From a virus: a stretch of 64,000 bases of DNA. Location of the stretch: positions 104,428 through 168,427 of the IMG/VR virus record IMGVR_UViG_3300013004_000026; one strand, given 5' to 3'. A program made the translations under genes and the position numbers. The first letter of the stretch is position 1; every line of letters starts with the position of its first letter. Positions 31,238 to 38,981 of the stretch are shown one piece after another. Under the pieces are notes generated by a model, which was not told the DNA's origin, made no database searches, and saw nothing but the letters and a program-made list of their open reading frames with translations.

Positions 31238-32854
31238 TTAGACAAACTTGGTTATTGAATATGTCAAGGTGCCAGAGCCGCTGCCGTCACTGGTGTATGC
31301 CAAGTTTGCCTGCGTGGCACTGATACTCATGACCTTGAAAGTTACTCCAGTAGGGCCCGGATACGAAAAATTACCCGCATCAGGATACTCAACATATTCG
31401 TCCATGTATTGCACATTGGTTCCTGCATGCACAATGTCAATTTTGCCATGTCTATATGCACTGGCGCTGGGTCTCTGCAACCAATAGTGTACTGTGGCAG
31501 CACCATTGGTTCCGTCAAATACAATACCTGTGTTTGCATTAGTTTGACTTGCACTAATGGTCAGCACTCGTCCAGGTGCTTGATTGACCTTGCCGAGACT
31601 TATACCGGTGTTGGCATCAAAACTCATGCTCACACTAGCTGCTGGTGTGCTTACCCGTGGTTGTACTGCATGATCTTTTTCGTCGCGAACAAAAACATCG
31701 CCTATGCTGTGATTGCCACTGCCACCAAATGTCACCACTGGGTATGCGGCAGATCCTATGCCTGCATAGGCTGTGCCAACATCATCATAAAAGTTCATGC
31801 TGCTGATTACAGAAGTGTAAATGTTTGTATTAGCTGCTTGAACATTAATGGCTGATCTAGCAATGTCGTCAAAGGTACTGTTTATTACTTTGATATTTTT
31901 TGTTTCAACCACCGTGGCTGTGGTGTCAATTACCACTGCCTGACTTAACTGTTTGAAACCGCAGCCAATGAATCTAATGTCTGTTCCATTAAGCACTGCA
32001 CCTTGAGTGCAGTTGTTGAAATCACATTCAACAAAACTTACATTTCGTATAAAGCCAGAATTGCTCAATGGTCTTGCATAAACAGCATTCTGTAATGCAA
32101 CATTGGCACTGTTGGGGCTGCTTTGACTGCCTTTGAACACCACTCGTATAAATTCAACTCGCTCAGTGGTATCTAGTCTTACAATATCTTGATTGACAAG
32201 ATGTTCAAGAGTCATGTTTTCAATGTAAATATCTCGGGCCACTGTTGCACTACCAGTGCCGTAGTTTGCATCAATTTTGTTTTCGCTGTCTTTAAGTTGA
32301 ACCAATGGATAAAGATTTGAACTCTGTCTAATTATGGTTCTTCCTTTGCCCTCGCCTTGCAAGATAGCAAAGCTGGGCAATTTTAGGCTGGCGGTAATTA
32401 GATACACACCAGCCGGGAAATGAATAATTCTACGCAGTCTTGGTGTAGTCAGTGAGAAGTTACCAAAATACACTTCGTCAATGGCTCGTTGTATAGCTGC
32501 GGTATCATTGGTGTTACCGTCGCCCACAACACCGAAGTCGCGTACATTTACATAATCATCAACTTTTTGCTGTAGCGTACGAGTGATCGGTTGATCTGTG
32601 GTAGGACCAGTTCGACTGGTGTAACCAGACTGACTGCCTCTAAATGTATAGGCATCACTGATGTTCAACAGATCTGAATACTGTGTGAGAATTTCTGTCA
32701 CACCAGTCTCTGGTGCACCTTCAGCAATGGTTCCATTGCCAATGTACAGCTGGCGTGTGTCAACAGCCCATCCTAACTCTGCGCTGGCCAGCTGTGGTAA
32801 ATCCTGTTGCAGCCCTTTACGGTGCTGAATTCTTGATATCTGAATAACGGCCAT
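31238..32854 (-). CDS. Tail spike with pectate-lyase-type beta-helix
   Basis: 538 residues. N-terminal tail-attachment motif of phage fibres (SAELGWAVDTRQLYIGNGT), then the pectate-lyase-3 start VNVRDFGVVGDGNTNDTAAIQRAI, 'HFPAGVYLI' and 'LQGEGKGRTII', followed by about 250 residues of right-handed beta-helix repeats and a C-terminal beta domain. Most likely binds or degrades a host surface polysaccharide. Catalytic residues cannot be assigned by eye. Confidence 0.85.
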   Translation of the reverse strand: MAVIQISRIQHRKGLQQDLPQLASAELGWAVDTRQLYIGNGTIAEGAPETGVTEILTQYSDLLNISDAYTFRGSQSGYTSRTGPTTDQPITRTLQQKVDDYVNVRDFGVVGDGNTNDTAAIQRAIDEVYFGNFSLTTPRLRRIIHFPAGVYLITASLKLPSFAILQGEGKGRTIIRQSSNLYPLVQLKDSENKIDANYGTGSATVARDIYIENMTLEHLVNQDIVRLDTTERVEFIRVVFKGSQSSPNSANVALQNAVYARPLSNSGFIRNVSFVECDFNNCTQGAVLNGTDIRFIGCGFKQLSQAVVIDTTATVVETKNIKVINSTFDDIARSAINVQAANTNIYTSVISSMNFYDDVGTAYAGIGSAAYPVVTFGGSGNHSIGDVFVRDEKDHAVQPRVSTPAASVSMSFDANTGISLGKVNQAPGRVLTISASQTNANTGIVFDGTNGAATVHYWLQRPSASAYRHGKIDIVHAGTNVQYMDEYVEYPDAGNFSYPGPTGVTFKVMSISATQANLAYTSDGSGSGTLTYSITKFV

Positions 32855-32877
32855 TTGCTAAAAACCCCTGTATGGAG

Positions 32878-32884
32878 TATTTAG
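32878..32884 (-). promoter_or_regulatory. Late-type promoter motif CTAAATA(C)
   Basis: 23 bp upstream of the spike gene (ATG 32854), overlapping the stop of the upstream nuclease gene; marks the switch from an early/middle operon to a late one. Confidence 0.55.
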
Positions 32885-33591
32885 CTCATCAGGTAGTATA
32901 GCTCAACTCGCTTGAGCCACTCTTCCTTCCAGTGTGCAAATTCAGTGCTTTCGATGGTAAATTCCTGGTATTCTGGGGTACTGTAGGTGCCATCTTCTAG
33001 CAGTTTTGGCTGTGCGCACATCAATATCACGCCATCCTGTATGTTGGTACCGTGTGTTTCATTGTGTGCTTCTGCATAGGCTGCAAGCTGTAAAAAATAA
33101 TCTCCAACCCATTCGCGTTTTTTAGGCCGGTTGGTCTGCTTGAAATCCATAATTGCAGGACGACCCTTCCACACACCCACACAGTCTGTGGTACCCGCAT
33201 ATAACCCACTATAATAAACAGGCACTTCTGACCCCCAGAATTCATCCACATGACACAGGCCTTTGAGGATAACTTCTGCTGCCATGAACCAACTGGGGTG
33301 TGCATAAGGATTGGTAGGCAAGGGTTTCATGTCATCCTGCAGGATAAATGATTCCAAATAAGCATGCATACGAGTACCGCGATTGGCTGCTTCTGTGGTA
33401 ATGGCTTGAGCACGTTCCACCCCCACACGGTTACGCCATTCCTGAAGTTTCTGCTTGGCTTCCTCTGGCTTGGTGCGATCTAGAATAGTAGTAACACTGG
33501 GTACTTTGCTGCCATCAGGCAAGCAATAGTGTCTCTTGCCATCCACAGTTGTTCTGTTGATTGGCGTGTAGTCATATCGTTGAATTATCAT
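32881..33591 (-). CDS. PD-(D/E)xK exonuclease (RecB/Cas4-like)
   Basis: 236 residues. Opens with PSVTTILDRTKP, then 'EAANRGTRMHAYLESF' (His of the RecB family), 'YSGLYAGTTDCVGVWKGRPAIMDFKQTN' (D...D-x-K catalytic core) and QLAAYAEA (Q-x-x-x-Y motif IV). This set of motifs is typical of the Cas4/RecB exonucleases that T4-like marine phages carry. Probably 5' or 3' exonuclease in recombination or DNA processing. TAA of this gene's upstream neighbour overlaps its start. Confidence 0.85.
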   Translation of the reverse strand: MIIQRYDYTPINRTTVDGKRHYCLPDGSKVPSVTTILDRTKPEEAKQKLQEWRNRVGVERAQAITTEAANRGTRMHAYLESFILQDDMKPLPTNPYAHPSWFMAAEVILKGLCHVDEFWGSEVPVYYSGLYAGTTDCVGVWKGRPAIMDFKQTNRPKKREWVGDYFLQLAAYAEAHNETHGTNIQDGVILMCAQPKLLEDGTYSTPEYQEFTIESTEFAHWKEEWLKRVELYYLMS

Positions 33592-33918
33592 TTATATTCG
33601 AAAACTTTCCCCGCATCCGCATTCGCCTTTGGAATTTGGATTGCGAAACTCGAACCCTTCATTGAGTCCTTGTCTTACATAGTCTACTTCTAGTCCACTG
33701 ATGTACACATGGTCTTGACCATTTACCCATACCGTGGCACCATTGCTTTCATACTGGAACCAGTCACGAGTAACAGGCGCAGTGTCCATGTATTCTAACA
33801 CATAAGCCAGGCCCGAGCAACCAGTGGTTTTTACACCAATGCGTATGCCCACTCCATGTCCTCGGCGTTCAATATGTGCAATAACTTTTTTAGCAGCTTG
33901 TTCAGTCAGTGTTATCAT
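33592..33918 (-). CDS. iscA: IscA/HesB-type iron-sulphur carrier
   Basis: 108 residues with the A-type carrier cysteines C34 (TTGCSGLAY) and C100/C102 (GECGCGESF). Start overlaps the upstream stop (ATGA). Transfers Fe-S clusters to apo-proteins. Same operon as IscU, so the phage has both a scaffold and a carrier; possible clients in the window are the radical-SAM enzyme and other Fe-S proteins. Confidence 0.94.
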   Translation of the reverse strand: MITLTEQAAKKVIAHIERRGHGVGIRIGVKTTGCSGLAYVLEYMDTAPVTRDWFQYESNGATVWVNGQDHVYISGLEVDYVRQGLNEGFEFRNPNSKGECGCGESFRI

Positions 33919-34376
33919 GTGTGCCAGATCTCATCAAAACCTTCTTGTTCAGTGGGTTCTTCCCAGTCGCCCAGCATTTTTTCCAGCACTGAGTCAGGAA
34001 TCTCTTTACCTGGTCTGCTGTCAAGGCGGCGTCGTAATTCCATTGGCTCCGGGGTAGGAAAAACTACAGCCACCATCTTGTAGTCAGGCAGCATGCGAAA
34101 CTTTCTAGCACGGCTGGCTGTGGTAGTAGAAGTTTGATCCCAGATGATATCTTTTTCTTGTTCTCTAGCATCAATCACCTGAGCAGCCATGATGTTCACA
34201 GCCTTGGGCATGTACTCGTCAAATATTTCAGTATAAGTTTTTCCCTGGCGGTCAGCTTCAATTTGCACCCAAACATCTGTTGACGCATAGGTACAATCTT
34301 TTGCCCAGTCTTGATTAGACACCCAGGTGCTTTTGCCCGAGCCAGGTACGCCTACTAGGATATATGCTGTTGGCAT
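33915..34376 (-). CDS. P-loop kinase, polynucleotide-kinase-like
   Basis: 153 residues from the ATG overlapping the IscU stop (TGATG). AYILVGVPGSGKSTW Walker A, 'YASTDVWVQ' after the first helix, 'DIIWDQTSTTTASRARK' and 'VVFPTPEPMELRRR', which match the kinase half of T4 polynucleotide kinase and related zeta-toxin-like kinases. No phosphatase domain, so it is a kinase-only form. May phosphorylate 5' ends in nucleic-acid repair. Confidence 0.8.
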   Translation of the reverse strand: MPTAYILVGVPGSGKSTWVSNQDWAKDCTYASTDVWVQIEADRQGKTYTEIFDEYMPKAVNIMAAQVIDAREQEKDIIWDQTSTTTASRARKFRMLPDYKMVAVVFPTPEPMELRRRLDSRPGKEIPDSVLEKMLGDWEEPTEQEGFDEIWHT

Positions 34377-34747
34377 CAATGTTTGCTCTTGTAGTCAATT
34401 ATGGCTGCTTGAATCGCGTCTTCAGCAAGAATTGAGCAATGTATTTTAACTGGGGGGAGTGCAAGATGTTCGGCGATCTCAGAATTCTTAATAGATCCTG
34501 CTTCTGCCAGCGTCTTACCTTTGACCCACTCCGTAACGAGTGATGAACTTGCAATGGCTGAGCCGCAGCCATAAGTCTTGAATTTTGCGTCCGTGATAAT
34601 GCCATCTTGCACCTTGATTTGTAGTTTCATTACATCACCACATGCAGGTGCTCCCACCATGCCTGTGCCTACTGTGTCGTCAATTTCTAATTTTCCTACG
34701 TTACGGGGGTTTTCGTAGTGATCTATAACTTTGTCTGAATATGCCAT
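34376..34747 (-). CDS. iscU: IscU iron-sulphur cluster scaffold
   Basis: 123 residues from ATG 34747, whose first residues MAYSDKVIDHYENPRNVG are almost those of E. coli IscU. Ligands C36 (APACGD), D38, C61 (YGCGSAIASSS) and C104 (KIHCS) are all present, and the LPPVK motif (97-101) recognised by the HscA chaperone is intact. Complete IscU in a phage is uncommon; with IscA it suggests that cluster supply limits infection, or that host Isc is being replaced. Confidence 0.96.
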   Translation of the reverse strand: MAYSDKVIDHYENPRNVGKLEIDDTVGTGMVGAPACGDVMKLQIKVQDGIITDAKFKTYGCGSAIASSSLVTEWVKGKTLAEAGSIKNSEIAEHLALPPVKIHCSILAEDAIQAAIIDYKSKH

Positions 34748-34748
34748 T

Positions 34749-35210
34749 TTATTGTGTGTTAGATGTATCGTAGGTCTTGGCAAAGATATCTGCTTTGACA
34801 GCACCATAATCACCAGGTCCATGTTTGACAATGTAGTCATTGCCTGTGGTGTAGTTTAGATTGCCCCAGCTGGTATGTAGTACACCGTCATGGTCAGCAA
34901 GTTTTGCTACCTTGAGTATTTTCTTAGGTGTGCATTCACCGTCACCGAGATCGTCTTTGTATTCACGGAACTTTTCTGGTGTGATAGGATACTGTTCGCC
35001 TTTGGGGCCTGTCATGATATAATGACCCGTATCGTAGCTAACAGGACCTTCTAGTGTTTCCACTGTGCCAGGGGCTTGTGCTATTTGGTATTTTTCAACA
35101 GCAGGCTTTTTGAATGTTTCAAATGATCCTTTTTCAAACCAAGCATCATTGATTGCTGTTTCGGCTTCAACTATCATATTACTGTACTTTCGAAAAAATA
35201 TTGAGTCCAT
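34749..35210 (-). CDS. PGDYG-family protein
   Basis: 153 residues. C-terminal half contains YIVKHGPGDYGAVKADIFAKTY, the defining motif of the PGDYG family, and the N-terminal half repeats a related pattern (ETLEGPVSYDTGHYIMTGPKGEQYPI), so it may be two copies of one beta domain. The family's function is unknown. Precedes iscU, 1 bp apart; late-type motif upstream. Confidence 0.7.
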   Translation of the reverse strand: MDSIFFRKYSNMIVEAETAINDAWFEKGSFETFKKPAVEKYQIAQAPGTVETLEGPVSYDTGHYIMTGPKGEQYPITPEKFREYKDDLGDGECTPKKILKVAKLADHDGVLHTSWGNLNYTTGNDYIVKHGPGDYGAVKADIFAKTYDTSNTQ

Positions 35211-35237
35211 GTAAAAAACCCTACTGTTATTGTAAGG

Positions 35238-35244
35238 TATTTAT
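35238..35244 (-). promoter_or_regulatory. Late-type promoter motif ATAAATA(CC)
   Basis: 27 bp upstream of the ATG at 35210, in the 52-bp gap between units. Confidence 0.55.
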
Positions 35245-35262
35245 TTGGCTATGTCAAGGATT

Positions 35263-35643
35263 TTAACTTCTATTAGAAGCAGCTCGTTTGGCCATTGCGT
35301 CAACAACTTTGGTAGGATCTTTGGCGTTGCCACTGTTCCCGGTGTCTTGCTCGCTCTCTGGGCTGGTACCGGGCTCATCTCCAAAGGGCTTGAAGCTGAT
35401 GTTTTTTTCGTCTAGATTGGTAATGAGATTTTTGAATGCTGGCTTGCTCATCATGTTTTGCAGCAATTGGTAATTTAACACACGGCTGCCTGCCATGTTG
35501 TTTACCATGTTAATAAACCCCGCGGTGCTGTGCGGGGTTGTTAACTTTTTGTTATGGTCTCGGTTACGCAAAAACTCCAGCGTGGTCAATATCTGCGCAG
35601 TGAGTTGATCCGAGTCCTCACTCAAGAACTCGTGTATGCGCAT
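35263..35643 (-). CDS. Hypothetical protein with MRIHEFL N-terminus (126 aa)
   Basis: Helical N-terminal 85 residues, then a Ser/Glu/Asn-rich disordered segment (PGTSPESEQDTGNSGNA). Its first residues (MRIHEFLSED) resemble the N-termini of nearby genes (MKLQELA, MKITEIF) and the T4 capsid-targeting peptide MKTYQEFIAE. Probable prohead or internal head protein; inferred only. Contains a GC-rich palindrome (around 35517-35540) inside the coding region. Confidence 0.5.
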   Translation of the reverse strand: MRIHEFLSEDSDQLTAQILTTLEFLRNRDHNKKLTTPHSTAGFINMVNNMAGSRVLNYQLLQNMMSKPAFKNLITNLDEKNISFKPFGDEPGTSPESEQDTGNSGNAKDPTKVVDAMAKRAASNRS

Positions 35644-35645
35644 GA

Positions 35646-36338
35646 TTATCTCTTGCCGCGACCAAGTGTTTCGCCGCCGCCGGCAGCAGCATCGGTTGCA
35701 GCAAATTCATCTGGTGCTTCAATATCGCTGGCCATGTCTGGTGCAGGAGGAGCTTCCATGCCAGGCATACCTGGAGTTCCCATGTCACCACCTGGCATGC
35801 CCATTGGGGCAGCTACCTGTTCACCAGCCAGTGTTCTAGCAGCACCGTCAGATGCTTCGCGAGCACCTTGCAGTGCTGTTACCAACTCTTGCAGGATAGG
35901 AGTCACTGTGCCTTTGAAAGCATCAGCTTGTGGTTGACCAATTTGGTCACGAATGGTGTCCAGCAGTGCAGGTAACTGTTCGTTTTGCATTTTGCTGATG
36001 TCTTCTAGCATGTCCTGGAAGCTGTCTACGATGTCCTTGGCAGCCAGAATTGCACCGCTTTTGGCAATTTCGCTTTCTGTGAGTGGACGATTTTCGTCAA
36101 TCCAACGATTGAGTCCTTCGCGCACCATGAGCATTTCCATGTACTTTGGATTCTTTTCTGCTGTGTGAACGCCAAAATTATACTTTAGACGGTTTAGGTT
36201 TTCTGTCAAACTGACGCTGAGCTCTCGAGCTTTGCGTAAATTCAGCTTGCTGTAATCAATGCGAAAACCAAAGCGATTTTCGTTGATTCTGTTAATCTTA
36301 AGAGATGAAGGTTTAGTTGCGAGTTCTTGCAGTTTCAT
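35646..36338 (-). CDS. Probable prohead/scaffold-like protein (MKLQELA N-terminus)
   Basis: 230 residues from ATG 36338. Helical, charged middle (about 40-150, 'LSVSLTENLNRLKYNFGVHTAE', 'AKDIVDSFQDMLEDISKMQN') and a low-complexity Met/Gly/Pro/Ala tail (GMPGGDMGTPGMPGMEAPP). Such a helical core with a flexible tail suits scaffold or core proteins. The N-terminus is similar to other genes of this block. Late-type motif 27 bp upstream. Confidence 0.5.
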   Translation of the reverse strand: MKLQELATKPSSLKINRINENRFGFRIDYSKLNLRKARELSVSLTENLNRLKYNFGVHTAEKNPKYMEMLMVREGLNRWIDENRPLTESEIAKSGAILAAKDIVDSFQDMLEDISKMQNEQLPALLDTIRDQIGQPQADAFKGTVTPILQELVTALQGAREASDGAARTLAGEQVAAPMGMPGGDMGTPGMPGMEAPPAPDMASDIEAPDEFAATDAAAGGGETLGRGKR

Positions 36339-36834
36339 GGTTTTTAGTTTCCCATACTTTAGAGTATTTAGCACTGTAGATTGTTTTTTGCATATTAGTT
36401 TTTAGATTTTCCAACCTTGGACGACTAATACTTAGCCTAGCTAAAAATAGGTCTTGTTTGAAAGCGTCATGACTACGCACTGCCTGTGCTAGTCCGTGTG
36501 TGTAATCTGTTACTTCTTGCAACATTTTTGTGAGAGCTACATCCATATGCACAAATTCTTGCGCTTTATGATACATGTTGCGGCTTTCGTACAAGCAAAA
36601 CAACACAGCAGCAGGGGCTACAGAAAATGTGTGCAGCGTGATACCGTACTGATTTTTTACAATCCAGACACCGTGCTGTTTCTTGAGTACAAATTTACCA
36701 ACACGATACAGATGTTTACCAACATCTACACATACGAATTCACGGCTGTCTACTAGAGCTTGTAGTTCTTTTTGGGTCCAACGGTCCAACATTCTTGCGG
36801 CTACTTCTGTTATTACTTCAGCAGTTGCAGTCAT
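36313..36834 (-). CDS. Hypothetical phage protein (173 aa)
   Basis: Starts at ATG 36834, just past the previous gene's stop (a longer start would overlap). Beta-rich first half (HLYRVGKFVLKKQHGVWIVKNQYG) and a basic helical second half (RLSISRPRLENLKTNMQKTIYSAKYSKVWE). Overlaps the next gene by 26 bp. No family recognised; the same layout is typical of phage virion-block genes. Confidence 0.55.
   Translation of the reverse strand: MTATAEVITEVAARMLDRWTQKELQALVDSREFVCVDVGKHLYRVGKFVLKKQHGVWIVKNQYGITLHTFSVAPAAVLFCLYESRNMYHKAQEFVHMDVALTKMLQEVTDYTHGLAQAVRSHDAFKQDLFLARLSISRPRLENLKTNMQKTIYSAKYSKVWETKNHETARTRN
36365..36371 (-). promoter_or_regulatory. Late-type promoter motif CTAAATA(C)
   Basis: 26 bp upstream of ATG 36338, located inside the 3' end of the preceding gene. 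Confidence 0.5.
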
Positions 36835-36844
36835 AGTGACTTGT

Positions 36845-37072
36845 TTAGACAAACGTTGATTGTTCTGGGATTTTTTTGTAATAGGTAACTTGCCCATTTT
36901 GATTTTTCCTGTACAGCACATCCTTGACCACTAGGTTATTGGCCAGCACAATCTCGCGTTCGTTGAGATCCTGCCTGGACACGCTGCTGTTATCGTAGAA
37001 TTTAGAAAGGAGGTCAGCTTCCTCATTTGTTACGGGCATGGACACGCCCTGTACGACCTCAATAATTTTCAT
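36845..37072 (-). CDS. Small phage protein (75 aa)
   Basis: Starts MKIIEVVQGVSMPVTNEEADLL, then a helix and a C-terminal two-strand end (VLYRKNQNGQVTYYKK). The LVVKDVLY..N...Y pattern recalls small winged-helix-like proteins. Function unknown. ATGA overlap with the gene before it. Confidence 0.55.
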   Translation of the reverse strand: MKIIEVVQGVSMPVTNEEADLLSKFYDNSSVSRQDLNEREIVLANNLVVKDVLYRKNQNGQVTYYKKIPEQSTFV

Positions 37073-37326
37073 TTGTTTATAAAATGCACTAGCACGGTTA
37101 TAAGCCCAGTTATTAAAACACTGATCACAGCGGTGCCAATGGCTATCAATTGTTTGCTCTGGCGATCACCTGCGCCAGCCAAGGTTTGCTTGATATCAAT
37201 GATATGAGTTTCAAGCTGTTCGACCTTTCTTTCCACGGTCTCTAGTTTGGTTTCCAACTTTTCATACCTTTCCGCACACAGCTCGACGTGGGCTTCAAGG
37301 TTGGTTTTTTCAATATTTGTCGACAC
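37069..37326 (-). CDS. Coiled-coil plus C-terminal membrane span protein (XhlA-like)
   Basis: 85 residues: a heptad coiled coil (12-45, CAERYEKLETKLETVERKVEQ) followed by a charged loop and one C-terminal membrane span (LIAIGTAVISVLITGLITVLV). The same layout is seen in XhlA/haemolysin-type phage proteins associated with holins. Function not proven. Confidence 0.6.
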   Translation of the reverse strand: MSTNIEKTNLEAHVELCAERYEKLETKLETVERKVEQLETHIIDIKQTLAGAGDRQSKQLIAIGTAVISVLITGLITVLVHFINK

Positions 37327-37411
37327 CGACTTGCTCCGTATGGTTAACGATGCTGTTGTTGAGCCTTGATATGAGCCTTAATAAATTGCCTGTAATTGCC
37401 AAAACATCAGG

Positions 37412-37849
37412 TTATGTATTTACACCAAATGACGCAGTCTTAAAATATATGTTTTTAATGGCGCCGTGAGTGTAAAACACAGGCAACATGAAACGAGCAG
37501 TTTCGCTGAGATAGGTAATCACTGGAACTTGATCAAAATCTAAGTGCAGTAGATGTGCAGGATCAACAGCATCACCGAACACACCTGCGTGATCCACGGT
37601 GAAAGCAAAGCTCCATACACGGTGTGTGCCAGAGTAAAACTCTCCAAATTCATATGCGTTTAATTCTACTTCGTCAACTCGCCAACTGGTTTCCAGAGGC
37701 TGAGTGCGGATACCTATGCACTGTAACACTGTTTCCCAGTTGCGCTGTTGATTGCGCGGCAGATCATGTTCAACTTCCGTGTGTACCACTCCTGTTGGAG
37801 TGATATCAACAAGAGTATAACCAATGAATGTTTTGTCGGGCGAGTACAT
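37412..37849 (-). CDS. Hypothetical beta-rich phage protein (145 aa)
   Basis: Alternating strands with aromatic residues (FIGYTLVDITPTGVVHTEV, HRVWSFAFTVDHAGVF). No enzyme motif. Flanked by the terminator of the next unit and a late-type motif that abuts its start. Possible neck or baseplate protein, weak inference. Confidence 0.55.
   Translation of the reverse strand: MYSPDKTFIGYTLVDITPTGVVHTEVEHDLPRNQQRNWETVLQCIGIRTQPLETSWRVDEVELNAYEFGEFYSGTHRVWSFAFTVDHAGVFGDAVDPAHLLHLDFDQVPVITYLSETARFMLPVFYTHGAIKNIYFKTASFGVNT
37417..37423 (-). promoter_or_regulatory. Possible late-type promoter motif GTAAATA(C)
   Basis: Overlaps the 3' end of the 37412-37849 gene, 90 bp upstream of the ATG at 37326; would drive the genes from 37326 downward. 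Less certain because of the distance. Confidence 0.3.
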
Positions 37850-37857
37850 GATGCAAA

Positions 37858-37864
37858 TATTTAG
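37858..37864 (-). promoter_or_regulatory. Late-type motif CTAAATA close to a start codon
   Basis: Ends 8 nt before the ATG at 37849, with no ribosome-binding site visible between; immediately after the terminator at 37867-37890. Confidence 0.4.
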
Positions 37865-37866
37865 TC

Positions 37867-37890
37867 ACAAAAAAAGCACCTTGCGGTGCT
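37867..37890 (-). terminator. Rho-independent terminator after the 37913-38356 gene
   Basis: Minus strand: 8-bp stem AAAGCACC/GGTGCTTT around a 4-nt loop, running into TTTTTTTG. Begins about 20 bp after the stop at 37913. Confidence 0.85.
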
Positions 37891-37912
37891 TTTCTTGTCA
37901 CGGTGAATGTGA

Positions 37913-38356
37913 TTATGGACGACGATAAGCAAAGTGTGTGTCAACAACTTCTGCGTTGGTTGCTGTAACTGCGCCTACGCTACCAATGTTACCAAGGGTA
38001 CGAATAACAGTTTGCAATGCCGCATTGCTGGTCCAACCTGAACGCTCTACTAGAACTGTCATGCTAGCACCTAAAGCGCCGGCTGCTGTGCCAGTATTAG
38101 CTGGGTTCACTTGATATGCAAGAACAGAAGCATTGCTTGAAATTGTTTTCAACAATGTATCAACTGCGCCTGGTACGCCTGAACCGTTTGGTCCACCTAG
38201 CTCTGCTGCCAAGTTACCTACGATTTCAATATTGTAAACATTCAAAGGACCAGCAACACCTGTGCTGATAATTTTACTGTTTGCATTTCTTGTGGTGTCT
38301 CCACCAACGTTTTGCACGTTTTGTGCATCACCATTTACTCTATTAAATACAGCCAT
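37913..38356 (-). CDS. Probable small virion structural protein (147 aa)
   Basis: Gly/Asn/Ala/Val-rich beta protein starting MAVFNRVNGDAQNVQNVGG. No charge clusters, no motif. Own promoter motif and strong terminator show it is made alone and perhaps in quantity, as expected of a capsid-decoration or tail protein. Assignment is inference. Confidence 0.55.
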   Translation of the reverse strand: MAVFNRVNGDAQNVQNVGGDTTRNANSKIISTGVAGPLNVYNIEIVGNLAAELGGPNGSGVPGAVDTLLKTISSNASVLAYQVNPANTGTAAGALGASMTVLVERSGWTSNAALQTVIRTLGNIGSVGAVTATNAEVVDTHFAYRRP

Positions 38357-38400
38357 TTTATTTCTCCTAATTTTAATGAGCGCAGTGCGCTACATGCAAA

Positions 38401-38408
38401 TATTTATG
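38401..38408 (-). promoter_or_regulatory. Late-type promoter motif CATAAATA
   Basis: 44 bp upstream of the ATG at 38356, which also has AGGAG. Confidence 0.55.
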
Positions 38409-38414
38409 ATCTTG

Positions 38415-38981
38415 TTATAAATCTAGTTCGTTTGGTAACAGATCCACAATGTCCAATAACAGCGCATGACGCTGTAATTCTCTGCGTAGATTACTCGCTG
38501 CCATACGCTTTTCAAAACGATTGCTACGAGTCCAGTCCATTACCACTCTTCGTATGCCGGTAAGTGTGGAATCACTTATGCTCAAAGCATATTCTAGATT
38601 TAGAAAAAACTGCCGATCCAGGCTGGGTGCAGAAATGCCCATGCGCAGTCTTTGCATATAACTATGTATCTGTAGCGACGGGGCATGCACATCAAAGTTT
38701 ACCTCTATACGCTCTGCATAGTCATTTTGATTGCTCAACACAGTTACCAAATTTGCCACATCTGTGGCTCCATTGCGCATCTTGTCAAAGTCATTGAACT
38801 GTAAGGTTCTGTAAGCATACATTTGACTGCGTTGGTCATTAAACTGCCTTATGAACTCCAAGGACAACATGGCCACATACAGCACTCGGCCCAGTTCGTG
38901 GGCTTTTTGTCCACGCAAGCCTGCTAGTCCGCGAAACATGCGGCTTTCTTTTAGTTCGTCTAAGAATTCAAAACTAGACAT
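38415..38981 (-). CDS. Probable virion-block protein (188 aa)
   Basis: Starts at ATG 38981 with MSSFEFLDELKESRMFRG, again similar to a capsid-targeting peptide. Mixed helical protein with basic and acidic helices (LGRVLYVAMLSLEFIRQFN, RRVVMDWTRSNRFEKRM). Overlaps the preceding stop by 8 bp. No family recognised. Confidence 0.55.
   Translation of the reverse strand: MSSFEFLDELKESRMFRGLAGLRGQKAHELGRVLYVAMLSLEFIRQFNDQRSQMYAYRTLQFNDFDKMRNGATDVANLVTVLSNQNDYAERIEVNFDVHAPSLQIHSYMQRLRMGISAPSLDRQFFLNLEYALSISDSTLTGIRRVVMDWTRSNRFEKRMAASNLRRELQRHALLLDIVDLLPNELDL

Noticed and set aside
35515-35540. GC-rich palindrome AACCCCGC...GCGGGGTT that looks like a terminator
   Set aside because: It lies in the middle of a coding region (35263-35643) and has no T tract on either strand; more likely coincidental, though it could pause transcription.
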